Positions 8,254 through 16,606 of a stretch of DNA of 52,613 bases are shown in pieces. Numbering within the stretch: the stretch's first letter is position 1; each line of letters starts with the position of its first letter. The stretch is from Bacteroidales bacterium (GTDB lineage: Bacteria; Bacteroidota; Bacteroidia; Bacteroidales; UBA932): the NCBI GenBank assembly GCA_028724885.1, contig JAQYTJ010000030.1:1-52613 (forward strand). Reading direction: 5' to 3'. The translations under genes and the position numbers were made by a program. Under the pieces are notes generated by a model that saw only the letters and a program-made list of their open reading frames with translations, was not told the origin of the DNA and ran no database searches.

Positions 8254-9507
8254 TTAGTCGCGGATGGCTGCTATGCCAGGAAGGTCTTTGCCCTCGATGG
8301 CCTCGAGCATTGCGCCACCGCCAGTGGAAACGTAGCTCACCTTGTCGGCAAAGCCCATCTTGGTGACGGCAGCGACCGAATCACCACCTCCGACCAATGA
8401 ATATGCTCCATTCTGGGTCGCCTCGGCAACGAACTTTGCGATTTCCTCGGTGCCATGAGCGAAGTTAGGAAGTTCGAATACCCCTACAGGACCGTTCCAG
8501 AGAATGGTCTTGGATTCGAGGATGATCTTCTTCCAATTCTCCAGGGAAGCCTCGCTGGCATCCATTCCTTCCCAGCCGTCAGGGATATTGTATATGTCAA
8601 CTGTCTGACGTGGAGTGTCATTGTCGAATGCCTGACCGGCTACGGTTGCAACAGAAAGCGAGATGTTCACTCCCTTATCCTTTGCCTCTTTGAGGATTTC
8701 GAGGGCGTCCGGCATCAGTTCATCCTCATGAATGGAATTGCCGATCTTGCCGCCTTCGGCCTTGATGAATGTGTAGCCCATGCCGCCGCCGATGATCAGG
8801 TTGTCAACTTTGTCGAGCAGGTTCTTCAGCACGCCAAGCTTGCTGGAAACCTTGGAGCCACCGATGATGGCTGTGAAAGGACGTTTGGCGTTCTTTAGCA
8901 CATTGTCTATGGCAGCAATCTCTTTCTCCATGAGATAGCCGAACATCTTGTCGTTCGGGAAATATGCAGCAATAAGCGCCGTTGAGGCATGAGCCCTGTG
9001 AGCAGTTCCGAAAGCGTCGTTGATGTAGCAGTCTGCGTAGGAAGCAAGCTTCTTCACGAACTCTTTCTGGCTTTCCTTGACAGCCTTCTTGGCAGCCGCC
9101 TTCTCCTCGTCAGTAGCATCGTCTGCCAGTCCCCTAGGCTTGCCCTCTTCCTCCGCATAGAAACGAAGATTCTCAAGAAGCAGGACCTCACCAGGCTTCA
9201 AAGCAGCTGCCTGAGCATCGGCCTTCATGCAGTCATCTGCAAACTGCACAGGTACACCGAGGCACTCTGATACATGATTCACGATATGTTTCAATGAAAA
9301 TTTAGGATCAACCTTCTTAGGACGTCCAAGGTGAGACATTAGAATGAGGGCGCCGCCACCGGCGAGCACCTTTTTCAGCGTAGGCATTGCGGCACGGATT
9401 CTGGTATCGTCCGTTATGTTAAAGTTCTCGTCGAGAGGAACGTTGAAATCCACTCTGACGATAGCCGTCTTACCCGTGAAATCATAAGTGTCAATGTGCT
9501 GTTGCAT
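8254..9507 (-). CDS. pgk: Phosphoglycerate kinase
   Basis: Glycolytic enzyme that transfers phosphate between 1,3-bisphosphoglycerate and ADP in the cytoplasm. Seen: N-terminal VDFNVPLD substrate loop, MSHLGRP, the [10 protein letters not shown] segment, and the C-terminal nucleotide-binding [11 protein letters not shown] followed by STGGGAMLE. Length 417 aa, normal for the family. Start ATG at 9507 is supported by an upstream TATCTTTG box at 9547-9554, leaving a leader of about 30 nt. It is a single-gene unit ending in a strong terminator and diverges from the methyltransferase gene at 9632. Confidence 0.98.
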   Translation of the reverse strand: MQQHIDTYDFTGKTAIVRVDFNVPLDENFNITDDTRIRAAMPTLKKVLAGGGALILMSHLGRPKKVDPKFSLKHIVNHVSECLGVPVQFADDCMKADAQAAALKPGEVLLLENLRFYAEEEGKPRGLADDATDEEKAAAKKAVKESQKEFVKKLASYADCYINDAFGTAHRAHASTALIAAYFPNDKMFGYLMEKEIAAIDNVLKNAKRPFTAIIGGSKVSSKLGVLKNLLDKVDNLIIGGGMGYTFIKAEGGKIGNSIHEDELMPDALEILKEAKDKGVNISLSVATVAGQAFDNDTPRQTVDIYNIPDGWEGMDASEASLENWKKIILESKTILWNGPVGVFELPNFAHGTEEIAKFVAEATQNGAYSLVGGGDSVAAVTKMGFADKVSYVSTGGGAMLEAIEGKDLPGIAAIRD

Positions 9508-9546
9508 AATAAAATAAATAAATTGTTATTGTCTCTTTTTGCCACG

Positions 9547-9554
9547 CAAAGATA
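9547..9554 (-). promoter_or_regulatory. -7 box for pgk
   Basis: TATCTTTG on the minus strand, a perfect TAnnTTTG match about 40 bases upstream of the pgk ATG. No convincing -33 TTTG is seen at the right distance. Confidence 0.6.
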
Positions 9555-9619
9555 GTAAAAAATGAGGAATAGTTTACTTCTTGAAACCACTTACAACGTT
9601 AAAATACAAACTTTTAATA

Positions 9620-9627
9620 TATCTTTG
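9620..9627 (+). promoter_or_regulatory. -7 box deciding the start of the RlmI-like gene
   Basis: TATCTTTG ends four bases before the ATG at 9632. Any start further upstream in the same frame (such as 9581) would precede the transcription start, so 9632 is preferred and the message may be nearly leaderless. Confidence 0.65.
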
Positions 9628-9631
9628 CGGC

Positions 9632-10558
9632 ATGGCAGCAGAATTTCCGTCGAATAATTGGAAAGATTACGAGCTTCTCGACTCTGGACGAGGCGAGAAG
9701 CTGGAGCGTTTCGGCAAATATGTTCTTTCCCGTCCTGAGCCCAAGGCCCTTTGGGACAAGCGGATGGGCGAAGAAGAATGGAAGAGGATGGCGCACACGA
9801 CCTTCTCCCCTGGCGCAGGCTTCGGCAAGGCTGGGAAAGAGGACAGTGGCACCTGGAACAGGATTAAGAATATGCCAGACCAATGGTGGATCGAATATGC
9901 CTCTGAAGGGGGACCTCGCTTCAACCTAAGGCTCGGCCTCACTGCATTCAAGCACGTCGGCGTCTTCCCGGAACAGGCACCTAACTGGGAATATATCTAT
10001 ATGCAGGCCACCAGAATAGCCGCCAGGAACAAATCACAGAATCTTCCTGCACCTAAAATCCTCAATCTATTCGCCTACACTGGGGCTGCGTCCCTAGCAG
10101 CCAAATGCGCCGGAGCGGATGTAACGCATCTTGATTCTGTGCGGCAGGTAGTCAGCTGGGCTCACGAAAACCAAGACAGGAGCGGGCTGGACGGCATTCG
10201 CTGGATAGTCGAGGACGCAATGAAATTCGTAGCAAGGGAAACCCGGCGAGGCAATCTTTACCAAGGCATCATTTTGGACCCACCTGCATACGGCCACGGA
10301 CCTAACGGAGAAAAATGGAAGCTGGACGAATGCCTCTACGACATGATGCTAGGCGTGGCTAAGATACTTGCGCCAAAAGACAGCTTCATGGTACTCAACC
10401 TTTACTCCAACGGATTCTCTGCCATGCTGGGCGAAACCGTTGTCAGGCAGGCATTCCGCCTCACGAAGCAAGACAAAATGCAATCGGGAGAGCTTGTCCT
10501 CAGCGACCGCTTCGGCAAAGCCCTCCCGCTCAGCATATTCGTAAGGCTGGAACGCTAG
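9632..10558 (+). CDS. SAM-dependent RNA methyltransferase, RlmI/COG1092-like
   Basis: Class I methyltransferase of 308 aa related to the 23S rRNA 5-methylcytosine enzymes of the RlmI group, acting on RNA in the cytoplasm. SAM-binding motif NLFAYTGAASLAA (around residues 148-160) is followed by an acidic LDSV motif and the catalytic-region ILDPPAYGHGPNGE. The N-terminal PUA domain of full-length RlmI is replaced by a short leader domain, so the target could differ. The start at 9632 is chosen from the promoter and because MAAEFPSNNW opens the conserved part. It diverges from pgk and its 3' end overlaps the convergent DUF2723 gene by four bases. Confidence 0.82.
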   Translation: MAAEFPSNNWKDYELLDSGRGEKLERFGKYVLSRPEPKALWDKRMGEEEWKRMAHTTFSPGAGFGKAGKEDSGTWNRIKNMPDQWWIEYASEGGPRFNLRLGLTAFKHVGVFPEQAPNWEYIYMQATRIAARNKSQNLPAPKILNLFAYTGAASLAAKCAGADVTHLDSVRQVVSWAHENQDRSGLDGIRWIVEDAMKFVARETRRGNLYQGIILDPPAYGHGPNGEKWKLDECLYDMMLGVAKILAPKDSFMVLNLYSNGFSAMLGETVVRQAFRLTKQDKMQSGELVLSDRFGKALPLSIFVRLER

Positions 10559-13500
10559 GAATTTCCTGCCTCTTTCGTTCCTGTCAGCTGCGAGAGCAGA
10601 TCATTCAGGCGTTTTTCTATCTTGGCAGCATATTCCTCGTCACCAGATTTCTTCATCGTGTTGGACAGATAGAAGATCATGTTGCAGGAATATTCAAAAT
10701 CGTCTTTAGCAACATCATACATGCTCAAATAGAATCTCACCGACTGCATTACCTGATCCGACACCGCATCCGCTAGTTTCCTAGCCTTCTCATTCTTTCC
10801 GATGGAATAATAATCTTCTACCATATTAATAGGAATGAGAGTATTGGAAGGCCAGCCGTAAATGGTATTATCGAATGGATAAGAAGCCGGGTCGAGCGCC
10901 GCCTGGCACATGTCCAGAGCCTCCTCAGCCCTTCCGTTCTCCCCTGCTTTGATGAAAGCATTGGCAGCCGTCGTGAACATATTCCTAATCGACATCACGC
11001 CTAGATTAGTGTAGATATTCTGATAATCAACGTAATAGTCTTTTCTAGAAGTGGCCGCGAACGAGAATTTGTTCTTCAGGTTGTCATACAGTTCATCAGG
11101 GTCAACGATTCCGGCATCCAGGCTCTTAACGGAGTTCCGGATAGGCACGAACTTATAGGAATAGCCCTCGTACATCAAATAATCCTTGATTCCGATGTTC
11201 AAGTCTCCTCCATTGTTCAGCACATTCAGAGGACGGTCCCACTGATATGAAGAGAGGAAGTCTAGCAAGAACAATTCAGGCTTAGTCAAATAACTCTTCG
11301 ACGCAGGTATTTCAAGTACGATAGAGTCAGGAATCTGTTCGGCAAACTTATCGCTTAATATTCCATATTTCAGGCAGTTCTCTTTATTCACTGGAATGAT
11401 CATCTTCCTAGATGCCCAGTAGTCTATTCTTCTGCCATCTTGCAGAGTAAGCTTGGCCTGAGGATGTTTGAACACTTTGACGATGTCTGAGAGCAGGTAG
11501 GCTTTCCCGCCGGCATCCTGGATAGGAATCCAGTCGTTGATGCCGTACAAGTACTGCTCCTGGCCTACCTGAAGATCTAGCCTTGGCGATTCATTGCTGG
11601 CGTACTTCATCTGATCTATGTACCAGTCGGTGCCAAGAAGGGACGTATTGCATATTCTCACGTCGGTCCTGAATCCTTCCACCTCCTGAGCATACCAGAG
11701 AGGGAAGGTATCGTTATCACCATGAGTCACCAGAAGGCCGTCCTTGCCTATTGAATTAAGATAATTCTTGGCAGTCTCTACGGAAGTGTACCTATGGCTT
11801 CTGTCATGATCGTCCCAGTTCTCCTCCGCCATCAGCGCAGGCACGAACAGGCAGGCGACAGTCGCAATGGCAGCAACCGCAGTGCCCTTCTTCTCTTTGG
11901 TAATCCATGAATATATCGCAGCGACCGCAAAGCCCACCCAGATGGAGAACGCATAGAATGAACCAGCGTATGCATAATCACGCTCGCGCACTTGGTAAGG
12001 TGGCTGGTTCAGGTACATCACGATTGCAATTCCCGTCATGAAGAATAGCAAGAATGTAAGCCAGCAGCCCCTCCTGTCCTTGTCGAACTGGAACACGAGC
12101 CCAAGCAGGCCGAGGAGCAAAGGCAGGAAGAAATAGTGATTCTTGCCATTGTTGTTCTTCACCCAGTCAGGAGCCTGGCTCTGATCCCCAAGACGCATGT
12201 CGTCCAGAGGCTTTATGCCACTCTCCCAGTTGCCCTTGAAGATATCTTGTGCCGGGGCATGTATGTCATTCTGCCTTCCCACGAAATTCCACATGAAATA
12301 TCTCCAGTACATCCAGCCGAGTTGGAAATCGAAGAAGAATTTCATGTTCTGGGCAAAAGTAGGTTTCTTGTAATTGCTTCCCGGCACCGTCTTGCCCTTG
12401 CCATCCATGTAGCTTTGATAGAACGGAATGTGGTTGTCCGTATTGCTCCACATCCTAGGGAAGAGCATCTTGCCCGAGGACCTGTAAATAGCGTTGACCG
12501 GGCCCTCAACCTTCTTGTATTTGCCATCCAGCGGCGCCCAGTAAGTCTTTGAGACTAAATCATAATCGGCGCCGAAATACTGGCCGTACAGAAGCGGCTG
12601 AGAGCCATATTGCTCACGGTTCAGGTAGCGTACCAGAGTGAAAGGATTATCTGGCTGGTACTCATTGGTCGGGGTCTTCGCGCAAGAACGGATGACCACG
12701 ATGCTGAACAAAGAGAACCCGACGAGGATTGTCGTAAAGCACAGCAGAGCAGTGTTCCAGAATACCTTCCCTTTCTTTAGCGTCTTGAACAATCCCCAGA
12801 AGCAAAGTGCCAGAAGAGCTGCCACGAAGAAGGCTGCTCCCGTGTTGTAAGGCAGGCCTAGCCCGTTCACGAACATCAAATCGAAGTAGCCTGCGAATTT
12901 AGGCAGGAATGGAATGACGAAGAAATACATCGCCCCTATCATAACGAACGACAACAGCAACAGCCCGACATATTTCCAGAAACCATATTTTTTGTCCTCT
13001 CCATTCTTGTACACGTACATGAACACCAGCATAGGGATTGCCAGCAGGTTAAGCACATGCACGCCTATGGAAAGGCCCATCAGGAACGAAATCAGAATGA
13101 GCCAGCGATTAGAGTACCTACGGTCCTCTTCCTCGTACCATTTCGTCATGACCCACACCACCATCGCAGTGAACAGCGACGACATTGCATATACTTCACC
13201 TTCAACCGCAGAGAACCAGAAGGTGTCCGAGAAACAGTAAACCAGCGCACCCACGGCGCCACTTCCATAAATGGCAATGGCCTGGCCCAAGGAATACGCC
13301 TGCGTGCCATCCTCTTCTTTCTCGGGCTTAATCAATCGCTTCGCAAAGAAGATGATCGTAAGGTAAAGGAAGAATATCGTTAACGCCGAGCAGAGCGCAC
13401 TCATGGAATTCACCATCACGGCCGCATGATCCGCCCCACCAAACATGGTGAAGAAGCGAGCAATAAGCTGGAATACAGGGTTTCCGGGAGGATGTCCGAC

Positions 13501-13647
13501 TTCCAGTTTATACGATGATGCGATGAATTCGCCGCAGTCCCAGTACGACGCGGTCGGCTCGATGGTAGAAAGATACGTGAATGCAGAAATCAAAAACACG
13601 ATGGCTGCCGTCACATGATTCCACTTTCTGAATTGTTTGTTATTCAT
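10555..13647 (-). CDS. DUF2723 membrane protein, probable O-mannosyltransferase-like glycosyltransferase
   Basis: A 1030-aa polytopic inner-membrane protein. The N-terminal half has about ten membrane segments with SYWDCGEFIASSYKLEVGHP at the first periplasmic loop, where the acidic residues correspond to the catalytic loop of GT-C glycosyltransferases such as protein O-mannosyltransferases. A soluble region and helical, TPR-like C-terminus follow. In Bacteroidota this family is thought to glycosylate exported proteins, using lipid-linked sugar; that role is inferred from family knowledge. The start is set at ATG 13647 because the first 26 codons of the longer frame lie on and upstream of the promoter (TATCTTTG at 13666-13673). 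Confidence 0.83.
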   Translation of the reverse strand: MNNKQFRKWNHVTAAIVFLISAFTYLSTIEPTASYWDCGEFIASSYKLEVGHPPGNPVFQLIARFFTMFGGADHAAVMVNSMSALCSALTIFFLYLTIIFFAKRLIKPEKEEDGTQAYSLGQAIAIYGSGAVGALVYCFSDTFWFSAVEGEVYAMSSLFTAMVVWVMTKWYEEEDRRYSNRWLILISFLMGLSIGVHVLNLLAIPMLVFMYVYKNGEDKKYGFWKYVGLLLLSFVMIGAMYFFVIPFLPKFAGYFDLMFVNGLGLPYNTGAAFFVAALLALCFWGLFKTLKKGKVFWNTALLCFTTILVGFSLFSIVVIRSCAKTPTNEYQPDNPFTLVRYLNREQYGSQPLLYGQYFGADYDLVSKTYWAPLDGKYKKVEGPVNAIYRSSGKMLFPRMWSNTDNHIPFYQSYMDGKGKTVPGSNYKKPTFAQNMKFFFDFQLGWMYWRYFMWNFVGRQNDIHAPAQDIFKGNWESGIKPLDDMRLGDQSQAPDWVKNNNGKNHYFFLPLLLGLLGLVFQFDKDRRGCWLTFLLFFMTGIAIVMYLNQPPYQVRERDYAYAGSFYAFSIWVGFAVAAIYSWITKEKKGTAVAAIATVACLFVPALMAEENWDDHDRSHRYTSVETAKNYLNSIGKDGLLVTHGDNDTFPLWYAQEVEGFRTDVRICNTSLLGTDWYIDQMKYASNESPRLDLQVGQEQYLYGINDWIPIQDAGGKAYLLSDIVKVFKHPQAKLTLQDGRRIDYWASRKMIIPVNKENCLKYGILSDKFAEQIPDSIVLEIPASKSYLTKPELFLLDFLSSYQWDRPLNVLNNGGDLNIGIKDYLMYEGYSYKFVPIRNSVKSLDAGIVDPDELYDNLKNKFSFAATSRKDYYVDYQNIYTNLGVMSIRNMFTTAANAFIKAGENGRAEEALDMCQAALDPASYPFDNTIYGWPSNTLIPINMVEDYYSIGKNEKARKLADAVSDQVMQSVRFYLSMYDVAKDDFEYSCNMIFYLSNTMKKSGDEEYAAKIEKRLNDLLSQLTGTKEAGNS

Positions 13648-13665
13648 TTCAATTTTAATATCAAA

Positions 13666-13698
13666 CAAAGATACAAAAGGTTTCATTATCTTTGCAAA
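13666..13698 (-). promoter_or_regulatory. Promoter of the DUF2723 gene
   Basis: TTTG (13695-13698) and TATCTTTG (13666-13673) with a 21-base spacer. Its spacer contains the oppositely oriented -7 box of the next gene, so the two promoters overlap. Confidence 0.7.
13687..13694 (+). promoter_or_regulatory. -7 box for the SUI1-family gene
   Basis: TATCTTTG, 17 bases before the ATG at 13712, inside the spacer of the divergent promoter. No clear -33 element is seen. Confidence 0.6.
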
Positions 13699-13711
13699 AA
13701 TAGGCGCAAAA

Positions 13712-14059
13712 ATGACAGGCGGCAATAATTGGAAAGAACGGCTGGGAGTGGTCTACTCGACTAATCCCAATTATGAATATGAAAACGAACATTCTGCCGA
13801 AGAGGCCACTCTTGAACCTTCGAAGCAGAAGCTCATCGTCACCATAGACCGCAGGAACCGCGGTGGGAAACAGGTCACCCTCATATCTGGCTTCGTGGGC
13901 ACTCAGGATGACCTCGCAGCCTTAGGCAAGGCCTTGAAAGTGAAATGCGGCGTGGGCGGCTCAGCCAAAGACGGAGAAATCACCATCCAGGGGGATCAGA
14001 GAGATAAAGTGACGGCCCTTCTAAAAGAAATGGGCTACAACGCCAAGAGAGGCAATTAA
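13712..14059 (+). CDS. yciH: SUI1/YciH-family translation factor
   Basis: A 115-aa homologue of eukaryotic initiation factor 1, called YciH or SUI1 in bacteria, which binds the small ribosomal subunit and influences start-codon fidelity. The conserved core is the C-terminal 80 residues: VTIDRRNRGGKQVTLISGF, then LGKALKVKCGVGGSAKDGEI and the ending QGDQRDKVTALLKEMGY, matching the SUI1 domain. The 35-residue acidic N-terminus is typical of bacterial members. The start at 13712 follows from the promoter at 13687-13694; the longer frame to 13637 is not supported. The stop overlaps the start of the next gene (TAATG), indicating coupled translation. Confidence 0.92.
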   Translation: MTGGNNWKERLGVVYSTNPNYEYENEHSAEEATLEPSKQKLIVTIDRRNRGGKQVTLISGFVGTQDDLAALGKALKVKCGVGGSAKDGEITIQGDQRDKVTALLKEMGYNAKRGN

Positions 14060-14709
14060 TGAATATGTCAGAGACTTTCAGCGAAGACCCTATTTTCGCA
14101 GCGACTGCAGTCGTCTCGACCATGCTGTTCTTAATATTCTTAGGAACATTCCTACGCCTTATGCCTGCCCTGATGAATGGCGTGATACGGTGGAAAGGTA
14201 ATTTAGAACTGGAAGATAGCCTGCAGCTTTCTAAGAGCAGGAATATAATAGCAGCGATACTATATATTCCTTTAGTGATGATTTTCTACCTTTTCGGAAT
14301 ATTCCGCCCTGCGTTCGTAGACAGTGTCCCATCTTTATGGCAGTTCCCACTCGTCGTCGGCATATTCCTATTCTACCTTCTGCTGAGATTCTTTCTGAAC
14401 TGGCAGATCGAGCTTCAGAACTACTCCAGCAAGACATTCACGGCAGCGAACAATTGCTTCTTCAATTTCGCAATACTTCTTTTCATCGAGCTGTTCATCG
14501 TCGTCATACTCATGAAGCCTTTCACGAACGATGACAACGTTACCAGAATAGTGCTGACGATTGTTTTCTTCGCTTCGTACGGCTTCCATGTCTACAGGAG
14601 AGGCCAGATTTTTGCGTCAGCTTGCAGACCTTTGACAACAATTTTGTATCTTTGCACTCTTGAAATAATTCCGACCGGAATGATGGTCATCACCACGACT
14701 ATGCTCTGA
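14059..14709 (+). CDS. DUF4271-type integral membrane protein
   Basis: A 216-aa membrane protein with about six hydrophobic segments (around residues 14-35, 63-82, 92-112, 130-150, 162-178 and 190-212). Family function is unknown. Its place directly before uroporphyrinogen-III synthase, rnpA and yidD is a conserved Bacteroidales arrangement and is the main basis for the DUF4271 call. It starts in the stop codon of the SUI1-family gene. The final part overlaps a promoter for the next gene at 14647-14654. Confidence 0.75.
   Translation: MNMSETFSEDPIFAATAVVSTMLFLIFLGTFLRLMPALMNGVIRWKGNLELEDSLQLSKSRNIIAAILYIPLVMIFYLFGIFRPAFVDSVPSLWQFPLVVGIFLFYLLLRFFLNWQIELQNYSSKTFTAANNCFFNFAILLFIELFIVVILMKPFTNDDNVTRIVLTIVFFASYGFHVYRRGQIFASACRPLTTILYLCTLEIIPTGMMVITTTML
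14647..14654 (+). promoter_or_regulatory. Internal -7 box for hemD-rnpA-yidD
   Basis: TATCTTTG within the 3' end of the DUF4271 gene, with a TTG at 14622-14624 22 bases upstream. It would give a leader of about 80 nt for the hemD-like gene. Confidence 0.5.
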
Positions 14710-14739
14710 TCTCGTTCCGTCGATGAACAGGACAGGAAA

Positions 14740-15483
14740 ATGGCTATTAGGAAGATTTTAATATCACAGCAGAAACCGCTCAACGAGGCGCCTTTTGCTG
14801 AGCTCAAAAAGAAATTCGGCGTTGAACTTGACTTCAAGCCTTTTTTCTTGGTCGAACCCCTGAGTTCCATCGAGTTTAGGACTCAAAGAGTTAACATTTT
14901 GGATTATACTGCCATAGTTTTCTCTTCCAGGCATGCAATCAACGCATTTTTCTCTATCTGCGACGAACTTCGAGTAAAAGTGCCTGAGACTATGAAATAC
15001 TTCTGCTCTACGGAAGCAGTGGCAATGTATCTCCAGAAACACATCGTATACCGCAAGCGCAAGATTTTCTACGGGACTGGCACGCCAGACTCTCTACTCT
15101 CTCAAATTGGGACAAAGAATAAGGACGAAAAATTTCTGGTGACCCAGTCAGAGACGAGTAACAACGTAGTTCTCACCTCCTTGATGGATGCTCAGAAACT
15201 GAACTACAAGACTGCGGTTTTCGTGAAATCGGTGCCTCAGGATTTGAAAGAGACGAAGCTTTCAGGCTACGACCTAATCGTGGTCTACAATCCTGCCGAT
15301 GTTGTGTCAATCTTCGAGAATTTCCCTGATTTCAAGCAGGAGAACATTAAATTCATGACTTACGGCAAAAACGTGGTCAAGGCTATGGAAGATGCAGGGC
15401 TGTCCATCGAGATTAAGGCTCCGACTCCGGAGACTCCTTCCGTAGCAAGCTCAATCGAACGTTATCTTCTGAGCCATAAATAA
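14740..15483 (+). CDS. hemD: Uroporphyrinogen-III synthase family protein
   Basis: HemD-like protein of 247 aa; the family cyclises hydroxymethylbilane to uroporphyrinogen III in tetrapyrrole synthesis. HemD sequences are poorly conserved, so the call rests on the bilobal layout (ILISQQKP start, IVFSSRHAINAFF around residues 63-75, and a second lobe with VYNPADVVSIFENF), on length and on the conserved Bacteroidales neighbourhood with rnpA and yidD. No other heme gene is present in the window, so the pathway itself cannot be confirmed here. It ends one base before the rnpA start (TAATG). Confidence 0.8.
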   Translation: MAIRKILISQQKPLNEAPFAELKKKFGVELDFKPFFLVEPLSSIEFRTQRVNILDYTAIVFSSRHAINAFFSICDELRVKVPETMKYFCSTEAVAMYLQKHIVYRKRKIFYGTGTPDSLLSQIGTKNKDEKFLVTQSETSNNVVLTSLMDAQKLNYKTAVFVKSVPQDLKETKLSGYDLIVVYNPADVVSIFENFPDFKQENIKFMTYGKNVVKAMEDAGLSIEIKAPTPETPSVASSIERYLLSHK

Positions 15484-15833
15484 TGTTCACTCTACCGAAA
15501 TCTGAACGTCTTAAAGGCAAGACGGCGATTTCGGCTCTGATGAAGAAGGGCCGATGGGGACGGACTGCGGCCCTGAAATATTGCTGCTTGAAGAAAGAGG
15601 AATCCGAAGCAAACAGAATTATGGTCTCGGTGCCAAAGCGTCTGTTCAAGCAAGCTGTAAGGCGGAATCTTCTGAAGCGCAGGCTTAGGGAGGCTTACAG
15701 GGCCAGAAAGCACATGGCCAAAGGAATTGACGTTCTTTTCCTATATAATATCAATGAAATATTACCTCAGGAGGAGATTGGGAAGCAGGTTGAAGAGATT
15801 TTGCATGGGCTGGAAACTGAAAGCAAGCGATGA
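15483..15833 (+). CDS. rnpA: Ribonuclease P protein component
   Basis: Protein subunit of RNase P, which helps the catalytic RNA trim the 5' leader of tRNA precursors. 116 aa, normal length and strongly basic. The RNR signature region reads [18 protein letters not shown] (about residues 57-74), and the N-terminal [19 protein letters not shown] is the usual binding surface for the leader. It begins in the stop codon of the hemD-like gene and overlaps yidD by about 29 bases. Confidence 0.95.
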   Translation: MFTLPKSERLKGKTAISALMKKGRWGRTAALKYCCLKKEESEANRIMVSVPKRLFKQAVRRNLLKRRLREAYRARKHMAKGIDVLFLYNINEILPQEEIGKQVEEILHGLETESKR

Positions 15834-16077
15834 ACTGCCTCATTGGAGGCAGATTGCGCGGAAAGTGCTTAGCTTCCCGTTCACGGCTCTCATCGTGTTC
15901 TACAGAGTCGTCATCGGCCCTTACGTTCCAAAGACTTGCCGTTTCGAGCCATCATGTTCGACATACGCCTTGCAGGCATTCAAGAAATGGGGGCCTTTCA
16001 AAGGACTAGTGCTTACGGTATGGCGCCTGTTGCGCTGCAATCCATGGGGCGGCAGCGGCTACGATCCAGTGCCATAG
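15805..16077 (+). CDS. yidD: Membrane protein insertion efficiency factor YidD
   Basis: Small amphipathic membrane-associated protein that assists YidC-dependent insertion of inner-membrane proteins. The 90-aa product has the three hallmark cysteines in [15 protein letters not shown] and the later [15 protein letters not shown]. The frame is open further upstream, but those codons lie within rnpA; the ATG at 15805 gives the usual length and a 29-base overlap. The rnpA-yidD adjacency is nearly universal. Confidence 0.93.
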   Translation: MGWKLKASDELPHWRQIARKVLSFPFTALIVFYRVVIGPYVPKTCRFEPSCSTYALQAFKKWGPFKGLVLTVWRLLRCNPWGGSGYDPVP

Positions 16078-16120
16078 GCATGCTTCCAACAGCCTTTTCG
16101 GCATACTCATAGAATTATTT

Positions 16121-16534
16121 TTAACGCAGCCGAGATGAATTTTTAACAATCATCTCGTCTTTGAATATATTCCTGGCGGCTAGGAAATTGAGGATTGCCG
16201 CCAAAAGCGGGAATATGTTAGGTACCGTGAATATGAACTTATCTCCGGAAACGAAGAACTCGACGGCTATCCACAACTGCAGCGCAATCATCAGTGTCGC
16301 AGAAAGCACTGCCGTGCGCATCTGGAAGATTCTGTGCGAATATACCGTAAGGGCTATCAACTGGAGCAGCCCGATTACGATCAGCAGCACCAAGTAAGGC
16401 ACGAACTGAGTGAATTTCAATTCCTCTGCACGAGTGCCTCCTGAGCTGAGCGCATAGCACCTAACGCAAAAAAACATTGCCACGATTAGACCCGTAGCTA
16501 TCGCCAAATATAAAGTCTGAATTCTTTGCCACAT
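16121..16534 (-). CDS. DUF4293 membrane protein
   Basis: A 137-aa protein with four hydrophobic helices (about residues 8-25, 46-66, 75-93 and 100-120) beginning MWQRIQTLYLAIA, the signature start of DUF4293. Function unknown; the family is confined mainly to Bacteroidota and sits next to yidD in many genomes, as here. It converges on yidD with a 43-base gap. Its promoter (-7 box 16539-16546) abuts the start codon. Confidence 0.85.
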   Translation of the reverse strand: MWQRIQTLYLAIATGLIVAMFFCVRCYALSSGGTRAEELKFTQFVPYLVLLIVIGLLQLIALTVYSHRIFQMRTAVLSATLMIALQLWIAVEFFVSGDKFIFTVPNIFPLLAAILNFLAARNIFKDEMIVKNSSRLR

Positions 16535-16538
16535 GATG

Positions 16539-16546
16539 CAAAAATA
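16539..16546 (-). promoter_or_regulatory. -7 box abutting the DUF4293 start
   Basis: TATTTTTG on the minus strand, ending four bases before the ATG at 16534; predicted start site is at the start codon, so a leaderless message is likely. Confidence 0.55.
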
Positions 16547-16567
16547 GGTTTTTAAAACGGAATTTCA

Positions 16568-16575
16568 TATCTTTG
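16568..16575 (+). promoter_or_regulatory. -7 box for the nucleoside phosphorylase
   Basis: TATCTTTG, giving a leader of about 25 nt before the ATG at 16607. No strong -33 match. Confidence 0.6.
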
Positions 16576-16606
16576 AGCTTGTTCAACACTAAAAATATTC
16601 GTTAAT

